This document shows, in pieces, positions 37,362 through 46,618 of a stretch of 50,907 nt of DNA. The stretch covers positions 1-50,907 of the forward strand of contig CAIULK010000150.1 of NCBI GenBank assembly GCA_903899885.1. The letters run 5' to 3'. This DNA is from an uncultured Rhodospirillaceae bacterium. Its GTDB lineage: Bacteria > Pseudomonadota > Alphaproteobacteria > Rhodospirillales > Magnetospirillaceae. The notes below the pieces were generated by a model that saw only the letters and a list, made by a program, of their open reading frames with translations, was not told the origin of the DNA and ran no database searches. Both the position numbers and the translations under genes were made by a program. The stretch's first letter is position 1. Every line of letters begins with the position of its first letter.

Positions 37362-38144
37362 ATGCCGGAAAACACGCTTCGCCTGTCGCTTTCGGGGGCG
37401 ATCGCCCGCGTCACCTTGTGCCGCCCCGAGGCCCGTAACGCGCTGGATGCCACGCTGACCGGCCATGTGACGCATGCCTTTCAAAAGCTGTCGGTCGCCG
37501 ATGCGGTGCGGGTGGTGATCTTGGACGCCGAGGGCGAGGCGTTCTCGGCTGGGGCCGATCTGCAAACGGCCCGGGACCAATCGGTCGAGGACAACCGCCG
37601 CGACGCGATGGAAATCGCCGTGATGCTGGACGCCGTCGAACGCTGCGCCAAACCCGTGCTGGCGTTGGTGCACGGTGCCGCCTTCGGGGCGGGGGCGGCC
37701 CTGGCCGCCTGCGCCGACATCGCCTTGGCCGCCGAAAGCGCCAGCTTCGCCTTGACCGGCGTTCACCTGGGATTGGATCCGGCGCCGATCCTGCCCTATC
37801 TCGACACCGCGATCGGTCTGCGGGCCTGCCGCCGCTATCTGCTGACCGGCGAGCGCTTCGATGCCCGCGAGGCGTGGCGCCTGGGCCTTGTCCACGGCGT
37901 CACCGCGACCGCCCAGTTGACCGAGGCCGCCGACCGCATGATAAGCCGCCTGCTCGACGGCGCCCCCAAGGCGCAAGCCGCGATCAAGGAAAGCATCCGC
38001 GTGCTGCCCGACATTCCGTTCGGACCCGACCGCATGCGCTGGTGCGCCGAGCGCTTGGCCTCGTCGCGGGCCGGTGACGAGGCAAAGGAAGGAGCGGCGG
38101 CGTTCTTCGAAAAACGCCGCCCCCGCTGGACCGAAGGGACCTAA
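37362..38144 (+). CDS. Enoyl-CoA hydratase/isomerase family protein
   Basis: The 260 aa crotonase-fold protein has the substrate-adenine region RPEARNALDA, the oxyanion-hole segment FSAGADL, HGAAFGAGAALAACADIALA with the second backbone amide, and VHLGLDPAPILPYL at the active-site helix. The nearest subfamily by eye is methylglutaconyl-CoA hydratase/LiuC type (LGL-PA--PY), but an Asp replaces the usual Ile in LGLIPA. The substrate is not determined. It stands alone downstream of tRNA-His on the opposite strand. Confidence 0.88.
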   Translation: MPENTLRLSLSGAIARVTLCRPEARNALDATLTGHVTHAFQKLSVADAVRVVILDAEGEAFSAGADLQTARDQSVEDNRRDAMEIAVMLDAVERCAKPVLALVHGAAFGAGAALAACADIALAAESASFALTGVHLGLDPAPILPYLDTAIGLRACRRYLLTGERFDAREAWRLGLVHGVTATAQLTEAADRMISRLLDGAPKAQAAIKESIRVLPDIPFGPDRMRWCAERLASSRAGDEAKEGAAAFFEKRRPRWTEGT

Positions 38145-38156
38145 GCCGTAAAACCC

Positions 38157-38510
38157 TCAGGCCGTTTCACGGCCCTGAAGCAAACCTTCCGAGATCTGAA
38201 GATTGATCTTGGTCAGGGTATCGATCTCGTCGTCGGAGATCTCGACACCGCTGCGGAACGTGGTGTCCGCTACGAAACCCGACAGCCGAACCAAGTTCTC
38301 TTTAATGTTCGCCGGAAGCGAGCAATCCTTTTCGCCGACCAGGGTCTTGATGGCCACCCACAATTGCAGGTTCTGATCGAGCGCCCAAGCCATTTCCGTC
38401 TTGTCGTCGCGATTGCCACGCGCACGGTCAAGGATAACCGCAGCCCGCGTCAGACCAAACGCCTCGATTTCAGGAAGCGACAACATGCTGAGATCGACAT
38501 CATCGTCCAT
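38157..38510 (-). CDS. FlaF-like protein (flagellar biosynthesis regulator family)
   Basis: The 117 aa acidic, helical protein has a FlaF-type centre: WALDQNLQLWVAIKTLV, then LPANIKENLVRLSGFVADTTFR, matching the family pattern of an LW pair followed by LPxxI-x-NL. FlaF in alphaproteobacteria affects flagellin secretion or translation. The N-terminus (MDDDVDLSMLS) is longer and more acidic than usual. No other flagellar gene is in the window, so the assignment rests on the motif alone. A hairpin (38160-38174) lies across its stop region. Confidence 0.55.
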   Translation of the reverse strand: MDDDVDLSMLSLPEIEAFGLTRAAVILDRARGNRDDKTEMAWALDQNLQLWVAIKTLVGEKDCSLPANIKENLVRLSGFVADTTFRSGVEISDDEIDTLTKINLQISEGLLQGRETA

Positions 38511-38620
38511 GCTTTACCCCTATCGAGAACAGTCTTCTAATGACTCCAGATTGAGCCTGGCCGAATCACCCGTCAAGCGGGGATTCACCCTACACCCACA
38601 ATATTTTGTGGCGTTTCAAA

Positions 38621-40231
38621 TTAGTGACCATATGGCCACCCGGGCCGTTCGTCCGCCAATGGACTGTCCAAACGAACCGGGCGGCGGGCCAGTTCGTCAC
38701 GATTGATTTTGCCGCCCGGGCCACGCGGCAAGGCTTCGACGAACTCCAGACGGCGCGGTACCTCGAACTCGCCGCGACGGGCGCGCACCCATTCGATCAA
38801 CGCCTTGGCCAAGCCCGCATCGGCGGCGCGGCCGTATTTCAAGCCGACATAGGCACGGATCTCGCCCGCCCCCACCGCGATCACCCCGGCTTCGGCGACA
38901 TCGCCATGGGCTTCCAAGGCCGCCTCGATGCCGGTCAGCGACACCCGCACGCCATCGACCACGGCGGTGTCCGCTTCCGGCCGGTCGTCGTCGGCCCAGA
39001 CATACCCGTCCAGATCGCGCACCCCCATCCGGCCCGACGGCGTCCAGCCCATCAATGTGTGCGAGCTGCCCACGGGTTCGCCCCACAGGCCCAGCATGGC
39101 GCCCGGCGTTTTGGGCGCCGCCGCCAATTGGCCGCGCTGACCGGCGGGCTGGGTATGGCCGTCCATCACGGTTTCGACCGTCACCCCCGGGGCCATCCGG
39201 CCAACCGATCCCTCGCGCCGTTCCATCACCGCCGGACAATGGGCGGCGACCGCGCCGGTTTCCAGCGTTCCCCACACCTCGTTGGCGGTTACCCCGAAGA
39301 CCCGTTCGATGCGTGCTTGATCCTCGGCCGAAACCGCCGTGGGCGTACAGGCCATCGCCCGCAGCAGCGGATGCGGACGGTCGGCGGCGGCCCGGACCAA
39401 GGGACCCAGATGATGCGAGGCCAAAAAGGCGGCGCGCACGCCGTGGCGCGCCATCAACCCCAAGGCCCGCTCGGCCACGAAGCGGCCGGCCCCGGCGACC
39501 ACCGGCACGCCGTGATGCCACGCGGCCAGCACCCCCCAGACCAAGCCCTCCATCTCCATCCAATCGTGCGAGGTCCAGAACACGTCGCCCGGCTGGGCGA
39601 AGAACCCCAACGCCAGTTCGATGGCGGGCAGATTGCCGGGCAGCACGCGATGGCCGTGCAAGGCCCCCTTGGGCTCGCCCTCCCCATCGAAGGAATAGAA
39701 TAGCAACGCCGGCTCGTCGGCGCCGGTGACGGCGGGGGGAAAACCATCGGCGCCCCGCTCGATCACCGCCCACAGATCGCCGCCCAGTTTGAAAAGATCG
39801 TCCGGCAGCCCGGCCAACACCTCCGGCACCGCCAGCGCCGCCTTGGCGCCGCAATCCAGAATGCGGGTCCGCATCGGCACGCTGCCCAAGCGCACCGGCA
39901 CCGGCACCGCGATCGCCCCCATCTTGGTCACCGCCAGCACCGCCACCGCCGCTTCCGCGCCCGGCGGAAAGGAAATCAGCACGCGGTCACCGCGCGCGAC
40001 CCCCGCCGCCGCCAGCCGTTCGGCCAAGCGATTGGACAGATGGCGCAAGCGAAGAAAGCTGAAACGTTCGACCGCCCCGTCCGCCGCCTCGACGATCAAG
40101 GCGGTGCGATGCCCGTCGGCCCCGGCCATGGTTTGCCGGTCGCAGGCGTCGAAGGCCAAGTTGTAGCGTTCGGGGATGCGCCAGCGAAAGGTCCGGCAGG
40201 CTTCCTCGTAGCTGCGGGCGTTCTTCAACAT
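38621..40231 (-). CDS. AMP-dependent synthetase/ligase-like protein with altered core motifs
   Basis: The 536 aa protein is built like acetyl-CoA synthetase / medium-chain acyl-CoA synthetase enzymes, ending in GPGGKINRDELARRP with the catalytic Lys of motif A10. Several core motifs are unusual. The phosphate loop reads YSFDGEGEPKGAL rather than TSGTTGxPKG. The A5 region reads EVWGTLETG, and the A7/A8 region (ADDDRPEADTAVVDG) lacks the usual GRxDD. Activity is therefore doubtful or specialised. The ATG at 40231 shares a base with the stop of the GH114-like gene. Confidence 0.82.
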   Translation of the reverse strand: MLKNARSYEEACRTFRWRIPERYNLAFDACDRQTMAGADGHRTALIVEAADGAVERFSFLRLRHLSNRLAERLAAAGVARGDRVLISFPPGAEAAVAVLAVTKMGAIAVPVPVRLGSVPMRTRILDCGAKAALAVPEVLAGLPDDLFKLGGDLWAVIERGADGFPPAVTGADEPALLFYSFDGEGEPKGALHGHRVLPGNLPAIELALGFFAQPGDVFWTSHDWMEMEGLVWGVLAAWHHGVPVVAGAGRFVAERALGLMARHGVRAAFLASHHLGPLVRAAADRPHPLLRAMACTPTAVSAEDQARIERVFGVTANEVWGTLETGAVAAHCPAVMERREGSVGRMAPGVTVETVMDGHTQPAGQRGQLAAAPKTPGAMLGLWGEPVGSSHTLMGWTPSGRMGVRDLDGYVWADDDRPEADTAVVDGVRVSLTGIEAALEAHGDVAEAGVIAVGAGEIRAYVGLKYGRAADAGLAKALIEWVRARRGEFEVPRRLEFVEALPRGPGGKINRDELARRPVRLDSPLADERPGWPYGH

Positions 40232-41448
40232 CAGTCGTTCACGGGCATCAGATCCTCGAACCACAAATAGGTGTCGAGATCGTCGAGAACCACGCCGTCG
40301 AAGCCCAGATCCACCACCCAGGCGACGTATTTACCCAGAATCTCCTTCCAGGCGGGATCGGCGAGATCGGCGATATAGGCCCCCGGCTCCTTGGGATCGA
40401 CCGCGAACAGGAAGGGCGGCGAACCGGCATGCCAATCTTGTTTCCAATACATCCGCCAATCGAAGGCCCGCCCGATCGGAATGTCGGCCAGCACCAGACG
40501 CGGCCCGCCCAGTTTCTTGAATTTGAGCGCGCGAACATCGGCCTTGGTCAGCGGTTCCTGACCGCGAAAGGCGGCGTCGACCACCAGCGCATCGTAATTG
40601 GTGTCTTGCAGCGCGATCATCCATTGCGCCTTGGTGCCGAAGCGGTCGCCCCGCGTCATCATCAGCCAATTGCGGGCCGCCGCGATGGTGGTCACCGGAC
40701 TTGCGTTCTCGAAATGGGGAAAGCCCGTGGGCAGGCGGTCGAAATCGCCCTCGCCGACCTTGGCCCAGCCGACCAGTTTGTCGCGATCGGCGCCGGCAAG
40801 GGCGGCGCGGGCATCGGCATCGGTATCGCAGCGGTCCAGCGACCACAGCACCCGGCCGGTTTCGCGCATGGCATCGAGCGCATGTACCACCCGGCGGATA
40901 CGTTCGCCACGTTCGGCTTGGCGTTTGACCTCGTCCGAGCGGCGGATTTCCTCGGCTGGATCCAGGCTGAAGGGACCCATCGCCAACGGCACCGCCGGAC
41001 GCTCGATCCCCTTGGAGCGTTCCAGCGCGATCTTGGCGTCTAGGTCGCGGCGTTCGGCGATCAGTGTCGCCACCGGTTTTTCCAGTTTCATCGGGCCGCA
41101 ATACAGGCCGTTCATGATCTCGCCGTCGATCACCTTCAGGTAGGGCCGCTCCCAAGCGCCCAGCGGCAGGCGTTTCTCGAAATCGCGGCCCGTGGGATCT
41201 TGCGCCTGCTCCCAATCGGCCTCGCGCTCGCCCTTGACCGACAGTTCGACCCCACCGCGCACCAAAACCACGAAATCGGCGCGGCGCCCCTTGGCGTAAT
41301 TGCCAAGCTGGATCACCACTTGCCGCCATTGTTCACGGAAATTGGGAATTTGCGAGATCGGCGGCGGTTGCCAATCGCGGGGGCGTTCCTGGGCGGCGGC
41401 GGCGGCGGTAACCAGCCCGAGGGCAAGCGCGATCCAAAGGGGTTTCAT
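40231..41448 (-). CDS. Exported GH114/TM1410-like glycosidase-family protein
   Basis: The 405 aa protein starts at the ATG at 41448 with a signal peptide (about 1-20, LWIALALGLVTAAAAAQ). The C-terminal half looks like a TIM barrel of the endo-alpha-1,4-polygalactosaminidase (GH114) group: DALVVDAAF, RLVLADIPIGRAFDWRMYW and a final GFDGVVLDDLDTYLWFED with acidic residues at the barrel end. The long N-terminal part (about 25-230) is not recognised. Its start overlaps the stop of the FAD oxidoreductase as ATGA. Confidence 0.72.
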   Translation of the reverse strand: MKPLWIALALGLVTAAAAAQERPRDWQPPPISQIPNFREQWRQVVIQLGNYAKGRRADFVVLVRGGVELSVKGEREADWEQAQDPTGRDFEKRLPLGAWERPYLKVIDGEIMNGLYCGPMKLEKPVATLIAERRDLDAKIALERSKGIERPAVPLAMGPFSLDPAEEIRRSDEVKRQAERGERIRRVVHALDAMRETGRVLWSLDRCDTDADARAALAGADRDKLVGWAKVGEGDFDRLPTGFPHFENASPVTTIAAARNWLMMTRGDRFGTKAQWMIALQDTNYDALVVDAAFRGQEPLTKADVRALKFKKLGGPRLVLADIPIGRAFDWRMYWKQDWHAGSPPFLFAVDPKEPGAYIADLADPAWKEILGKYVAWVVDLGFDGVVLDDLDTYLWFEDLMPVND

Positions 41449-42526
41449 GCCAAACACTCCACCACCCGGTCGGCCAGGGCGAGACTGGCGGTCAGCCCCG
41501 GCGATTCGATGCCCAGCAGCGCCAGCGCGCCGGGCCGTTGCAGGATCAGAAAATCCCGGTCCGCGTCCCCGGTCCGCAAATCTTGGGACGGATACCGGCA
41601 TAAGCGGGCTCCAGCCGGTCGGCCGGACAAGCGGGCCAATAGCGATGGATGGCGCGGGCGAAGGCCTCCTTGCGCGCCGGATCGACCCGGTAATCCTCGG
41701 CCTCGACCCATTCGACATCGGGACCAAAGCGCCCGCATCCGCCCAGATCCAGCGTGTAGTGAACGCCTAGCCCCCCCGCCACCGGCACGGGATAGACCAG
41801 GCGGGCGAACGGCGCCTTACCGGTCAGCGTGAAATAATTCCCCTTGCACAGCCGCCCCGTGGGGACATCGTGAAACCCCAACCGCGCCGCCAAGGCCGGA
41901 GCAGCCAGACCGGCCGCCAACACCACCTGACGGGCGATCAGACGGAACGGCTCGCCGCCGCCGTCGATGGTCAGAAGCGTTCCGCCGTCCACCGGCTCGC
42001 CACCGGTTACCGTTGAGCGCAAGGCCAATTGGGCGCCCTTGGCCTCGGCCTCGCCCAACAGCGCCAGCATCAAGGCATGCACGTCGATGATCCCGGTCGA
42101 GGGCGACAGCAACGCCGCCCGCACCGCCAAATCGGGTTCCAGCGCCCGAACCCGCGCGCCGCTCAGCCATTCCAGATCCACGACACCGTTGGCGCGCGCG
42201 CGGGCGTCGATCGCCGCCAATTTCGCCTCGTCGTCGGCGTCGGTGGCGACGATCAGCTTGCCGGTCATGCGAAAGGGCACGCCGCGCGCCTGGGCATAGG
42301 CGCGCAAAAGGCGGTTGCCCGTCCCGCACAGCGCGGCCTTCAGGCTGTCGGGCGGATAATAAAGGCCGGCATGGATGACTTCGGAATTGCGCGAGGAAAT
42401 GCCGGTGCCGATCGCCCCCTCGGCCTCCAAAATCAGGACCGAGCGGCCCGCCAGCGCCAGGGCGCGGGCCGCCGCCAGCCCGATCACACCCGCCCCGATC
42501 ACAGCGCAATCGACGCGATCAATCAA
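41445..42526 (-). CDS. FAD-dependent oxidoreductase, L-2-hydroxyglutarate oxidase-like, frameshifted
   Basis: This DAO-family flavoprotein is closest in form to LhgO. It begins with the FAD fold VDCAVIGAGVIGLAAARAL, then GTGISSRNSEVIHAGLYY, and VHYTLDLGGCGRFGPDVEW. After AYAGIRPKICGPG the frame ends early; one more base in the C4 run at 41567-41570 restores DADRDFLILQRPGALALLGI and a normal end at 41445 (360 aa). I prefer the TTG at 42526, which follows AGGGGGG and puts the FAD motif at the N-terminus; the ATG at 42562 would add 12 residues. It heads a three-gene coupled unit. Confidence 0.88.
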
Positions 42527-42614
42527 CGTTTCGCCCCCCTGCGGTCCGAGCCGCCACAACATATCGGAAATCGCCCGCTTGCGGAAGGGACGACGCGATT
42601 GCTAATCTTGCGCC

Positions 42615-44565
42615 ATGACCATCACCCGTCATCCTTCGACCTGCCCGCTCGACTGCCCCGCCGCCTGCGCGCTGCTGGCCGAACGCGACGGCGAGGGACG
42701 CGTGGGGCGAATCCGGGGGGCGGATTCGCCGTTCAACCAGGGCGTGGTCTGCGCCAAGGTCGCCCGTTACGGCGAACGGGTGCATTCGCCCGCCCGGCTG
42801 CGCACGCCGCTGCGCCGGGCCGGGGATGACTTCAAGGCGATAACCTGGGACGACGGGCTGGACCTGGCGGCCGAGGCGATCACCCAGGCTACCGCCCGCT
42901 TCGGGGCCGAATCGGTATGGCCCTATTACTATTACGGCACGATGGGGCTGGTGCAATCCTCGGGCCTCGCCCGGTTGGGCCGCGCGGCGGGATGGTCGGC
43001 GGCCCTTAAGACCCTGTGCTCGACCCAGGCCGGGGCCGGTTGGACCGCCGGAACCGGCGCCAAGATCGGGGTGGGGTTCGGCGAAATCGAGCAGTCGGAT
43101 TTGATCGTGGTATGGGGCGCCGATCCGGCGGTGACCCAATTGCCGCTGATGAACCGTATCGCCAAGACCAAGGCGCCGCTGATCGTCGTCGATCCCCGGC
43201 GGACCCGCACGGCGGACAAGGCGGCGCTGCATTTGGCCCCCCGTCCCGGCACCGACGGCGCCTTGGCCTGCGCCGTCATGCACGGGCTTTTCCGGGACGG
43301 GTTCGCCGACCGCGATTTCCTGGAGCAATACACCAAGGACGCCGAGCGGCTGGAGGCGCATTTGGCCGCCCGCACGCCCGAATGGGCGGCGGCGATCACC
43401 GGGGTTGCCCCCCGAAGACATCGAAAGCTTCATCCGGCTGTACGGGTCCACCAAACGCAGCTGGCTGCGCGCCGGATACGGCTTTACCCGCAACCGCGAC
43501 GGGGCGGCCAACATGCATGCGGTCAGTTGCCTGCCCGCGGTCACCGGGGCGTGGGCGCAACCCGGCGGCGGCGCGCTGAACAGCATGGGCGGCGCCTTTT
43601 CCGGGCTGGACCGCCGCCTGCTCGACGGCCCCGAACATTCGGCCCGGACCCTTGATCTGTGCCGCATCGGGCGGCACGGCGGCCCGCCGGTTTCGGTGAT
43701 GCTGGTGCAAAACGCCAATCCCGCCACCATCGCCCCCGACAGCGACTGGGTGCGCGGCGAACTGACCCGTGACGACCTGACCTTGATCGTCCACGAACAG
43801 GTGATGACCGCCACCGCGCAACTGGCCGATCTGGTGTTTCCGGCCACCACCTTCTTGGAGCATGCCGATCTCTACGCCTCCTACGGCCACGGATTCTTGC
43901 AGCGGGCCAAGCCGGTGATCGCACCGGTCGGCGAGGCGCGCTCGAACCATCGTTTCATCGCCGGGCTGGCCACACGGTTGGGGCTGGACGATCCCAGCAC
44001 GCGGATGGACGAGGAGGCGATGATCGACGCGGTGCTGGCCGCCTCGGGCCTCGATTTCGGCGGCGCGACTTGGCTGGATCTGTCGCCCGATTTCGACGCC
44101 GCGCATTTCCGCCACGGCTTCGGCCACCCGGACGGCCGTTTTCATTTCGCCACCCCTTGGTCGGATCTCCCCGATCATCACGGCACCATCGACGCGCCGA
44201 CGCCGGATCGGCCGTTGCGGCTGATCACCCCGCCTTCGATCCATTTCCTGAACTCGACCTTCGGCGACAGTCCGACCCAACGCCGCTTGGCGGGCCGCCC
44301 GACGGTGGATATTCATCCCGCCGACGCCCTGGGCGTTTTTGACGGCGATGTCGTGCGGCTGGGCAACGACAGGGCAAGCGTGCGGCTGCATGCCCGCGTC
44401 ACCGAAACCGTGGCGCCCGGCGTGGTGTCGGTGGAAGGGCTGTGGCCCGGCGACGCGTTCTTGGATGGGATTGGCATCAATCGGCTAACCTCGTCGGATT
44501 CCATCGCCCCCAATGGCGGGGCGCCTTATCACGACACCGCCGTCTGGCTGAAACGAGATCCATGA
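42615..44565 (+). CDS. Molybdopterin-dependent oxidoreductase, frameshifted
   Basis: This is a DMSO-reductase-superfamily protein without twin-arginine signal, so it is cytoplasmic. Near the N-terminus CPLDCPAAC plus a Cys in GVVCAK give the [4Fe-4S] ligands. Cofactor-binding segments follow: VVWGADPAV, VVDPRRTRTA, and the C-terminal LITPPSIHFLNSTFG. The frame breaks after AAITGVAP; removing one base from the C6 run at 43408-43413 joins it to EDIESFIRLYG and gives 649 aa. The substrate is unknown. The mipZ start overlaps its stop as ATGA. Confidence 0.9.
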
Positions 44566-45341
44566 CCGCCAAAATCTTCGTGATCGGCAACGAAAAGGGC
44601 GGCACCGGCAAATCCACCCTGTCGATGCATTTGATCGCCGCGTTGCTGGGCCAAGGATTGTCGGTGGGATCGCTGGATGTCGATGCCCGCCAAGCGACCC
44701 TGACCCGTTATCTCGCCAACCGGCGGGCGCGCGCCGATCTGGATGAATTGGGCATCCGCCTGCCCGAGCATGTCGCTGTCCCGCCCTCGGCCGACCCGGC
44801 CGCCGACGCCGACCGGTTCTTGAACGCCTTCACCGATTTGTCGGCGCGTCACGACGCGGTGGTAATCGACACCCCGGGCAGCGACCACCCGCTGTCGCGC
44901 CAAGCCCATTCCTTCGCGCAGACCCTGATAACCCCGATGAACGACAGTCTGATCGACCTGGATGTTCTGGCCCAGGTCGAGCCCGGCACGCTGAAGATTC
45001 TGCGGCCCGGCACCTACGCCGAAATGGTCTGGCAGACCAAGATGGCCCGCGCCCAGCGGGGCGAGAAGGCGGCGGTCGACTGGATTGTGGTGCGCAACCG
45101 GCTGTCGTCGCTGGACGCCCGCAACAAGCGCGATGTCGAGAAAATTTTGAACGGCCTGTCCAAGCGGGTGGGCTTTCGCATGGTGCCGGGGCTGGGCGAA
45201 CGGGTGATCTATCGCTCGCTGTTCCTGGAAGGCCTGACCCTGTTCGACTTGCGCGAAAAGACCGTCGGCATCGAGCTGAGTTTCAGCCATGTCGCGGCCC
45301 GCCAAGAACTGCGTTCGCTGATCGAGGCGATCGGACTTTGA
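44562..45341 (+). CDS. mipZ: MipZ-like ParA-family ATPase
   Basis: MipZ proteins form a gradient from the poles and keep FtsZ off the chromosome origin regions, placing the division site in alphaproteobacteria. The 259 aa protein has the deviant Walker A GNEKGGTGKST (Lys17), the switch-type VVIDTPGSD, and the MipZ-specific VRNRLSSLDARNKRDVEKIL. The start at 44562 overlaps the stop of the molybdopterin gene. The longer open frame is a shadow. The operon partnership with an oxidoreductase is odd and may be only positional. Confidence 0.9.
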   Translation: MTAKIFVIGNEKGGTGKSTLSMHLIAALLGQGLSVGSLDVDARQATLTRYLANRRARADLDELGIRLPEHVAVPPSADPAADADRFLNAFTDLSARHDAVVIDTPGSDHPLSRQAHSFAQTLITPMNDSLIDLDVLAQVEPGTLKILRPGTYAEMVWQTKMARAQRGEKAAVDWIVVRNRLSSLDARNKRDVEKILNGLSKRVGFRMVPGLGERVIYRSLFLEGLTLFDLREKTVGIELSFSHVAARQELRSLIEAIGL

Positions 45342-45395
45342 CCTTTGCCGCCCGGCGGGGTAGGGTCTTGACGTCAATTTCGGGGAGGACACGCG

Positions 45396-45803
45396 ATGCT
45401 TGTGTGGGAAGACAGCTACCGGATCGGCAACGAGGAGATGGATTCCGAACATCTGATTCTGTTCGCGATCCTCAATCAAATCAGCATCAATATCGACGCC
45501 GACATGGCCGCGTCCTGCCTGAACGAGGTGTTGGGCGCGCTGGAGGCCTATATCTCGTATCACTTCGCGCATGAAGAGGCGCTGATGCGCGCCTGGGGCT
45601 ATCCCGGCTTGGAAAGCCATTCGGAAAGCCACCGCCGTTTCATCGAGGATGTCGCCCGCATGCGGTCGGCGGCGCTGGTGTCGTCGGGCCACGAGGCGGC
45701 GATGCGCCTGCGCTTCTTCGTCCTGGACTGGCTGCTCAACCACATCTTGGAAACCGACGCCGACTACGCCAGCTTCATCGCCGCCAAGGCCGGGAATCAA
45801 TAA
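45396..45803 (+). CDS. Single-domain bacterial hemerythrin
   Basis: The 135 aa protein holds the full di-iron ligand set: His19, His56, Glu60 (HFAHE), His75 and His79 (HSESH), His116 and Asp121 (HILETD). Such proteins bind O2 or other small molecules and are common in microaerobic and motile alphaproteobacteria. GGGGAGGA precedes the ATG by nine bases. The stop codon lies inside the first arm of the inverted-repeat element at 45799. Confidence 0.93.
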   Translation: MLVWEDSYRIGNEEMDSEHLILFAILNQISINIDADMAASCLNEVLGALEAYISYHFAHEEALMRAWGYPGLESHSESHRRFIEDVARMRSAALVSSGHEAAMRLRFFVLDWLLNHILETDADYASFIAAKAGNQ

Positions 45804-45943
45804 TACCGGCGAGCCACTGAAGCGACTTGCCTATCTGCCCTCGCCGGGCGCGCCCGTCCGGGCGCTTGGCCGCCGCCGCAATGGCGGCAAATACCGGCGA
45901 ACGAATGACGGGGAGGTCAGTTCGAGTGTTCGCCGGTATTATT
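45799..45943. repeat. 145-bp inverted-repeat-bounded intergenic element
   Basis: The ends are a perfect 14-base inverted repeat, AATAATACCGGCGA (45799-45812) and TCGCCGGTATTATT (45930-45943). A third copy of the core word, AATACCGGCGAAC (45890-45902), pairs 13 bases with 45928-45940, so two rival hairpins exist. Repeat copy C lies inside. It fills the space between the convergent hemerythrin and pcm genes and overlaps the hemerythrin stop. It could be a MITE-like element or a shared terminator. Confidence 0.6.
45838..45888. repeat. Two-hairpin intergenic repeat, copy C
   Basis: The first 33 bases are identical to copy A. Hairpin 1 is GCGCCCG/CGGGCGC; hairpin 2 pairs GCCGCC (45872-45877) with GGCGGC (45883-45888), the form seen in copy B. 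It sits inside the 145-bp inverted-repeat element. Confidence 0.75.
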
Positions 45944-45972
45944 CCCGAAAGACGCGATCTCATGCGGCCAAT

Positions 45973-46608
45973 TTACTCCTCCGGGACGCCCTCGACCAGG
46001 GGGACGAAGCGGACCGCCAGAAAGGAATGGATGTCATAGCCGCTGTCGGTGCGCCGGACGCGCAGGAGGTCTTGTTCGGTGTCGCCGACCGGCAGCACCA
46101 TGATGCCGCCGACCTTCAGCTGTTCCAACAGCACCGGGGGAATGTCGTGGGCGGCCGCCGTCACGATGATGCGGTCGAAGGGGGCCTGTTCCGGCCAGCC
46201 GCGCGACCCGTCGCCCAAGCGGGTGGTAACGTTGTGCAGATGCAGGGCGCGGAAGCGCGCCTCGGCTTCGCGCAGCAACGGGCGGTGGCGTTCGATGCTG
46301 TACACCCGGCGGCACAACCGCGACAAAATCGCCGTCTGATAGCCCGATCCGGTGCCGATCTCCAACACCTTGGCGCGGTCGTCGAGGGCCAGTTCCTGGG
46401 TCATCAGCCCGACCACCAGGGGCTGGCTGATGGTTTGGTTGCAGCCGATCGGCAGGGCGGCGTTGTCGTAAGCTTGGCCGACGAAGGGGCCGGAGACGAA
46501 TTCCTCGCGCGGGGTGCGCTCGATGGCCGCCAGCGTGCGGGCGTCGGTCACGCCGCCGCCGCGCAGCTCCATCAGCAACCGGACTTTACGCGCATCGGAG
46601 ATGCTCAC
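45973..46608 (-). CDS. pcm: Protein-L-isoaspartate O-methyltransferase
   Basis: This SAM-dependent enzyme starts repair of isoaspartyl sites in aged proteins. The 211 aa product has the PCMT features: REEFV near residue 32, [11 protein letters not shown], the SAM site [18 protein letters not shown], and the LxxGGxxVLPVG loop. No ATG lies in the right place; the GTG at 46608 has GAGG upstream and gives normal length. It follows surE with a gap of ten bases, the usual surE-pcm pair. Confidence 0.95.
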   Translation of the reverse strand: MSISDARKVRLLMELRGGGVTDARTLAAIERTPREEFVSGPFVGQAYDNAALPIGCNQTISQPLVVGLMTQELALDDRAKVLEIGTGSGYQTAILSRLCRRVYSIERHRPLLREAEARFRALHLHNVTTRLGDGSRGWPEQAPFDRIIVTAAAHDIPPVLLEQLKVGGIMVLPVGDTEQDLLRVRRTDSGYDIHSFLAVRFVPLVEGVPEE

Positions 46609-46618
46609 CCCGTCAACC

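Noticed and set aside
38160-38174. GGCCGT-TTC-ACGGCC hairpin as a terminator for the enoyl-CoA hydratase gene
   Set aside because: It has no T run on either strand and lies inside the coding end of the FlaF-like gene; too weak to list on its own.
38606-39703. 365-codon plus-strand frame over the ligase gene
   Set aside because: It lies opposite a continuous adenylate-forming enzyme and shows no fold or motif.
45368-45377. TTGACGTCAA palindrome before hemerythrin as an FNR site
   Set aside because: FNR-family sites need about four bases between the TTGAC and GTCAA halves; here there are none, and one short palindrome is expected by chance.
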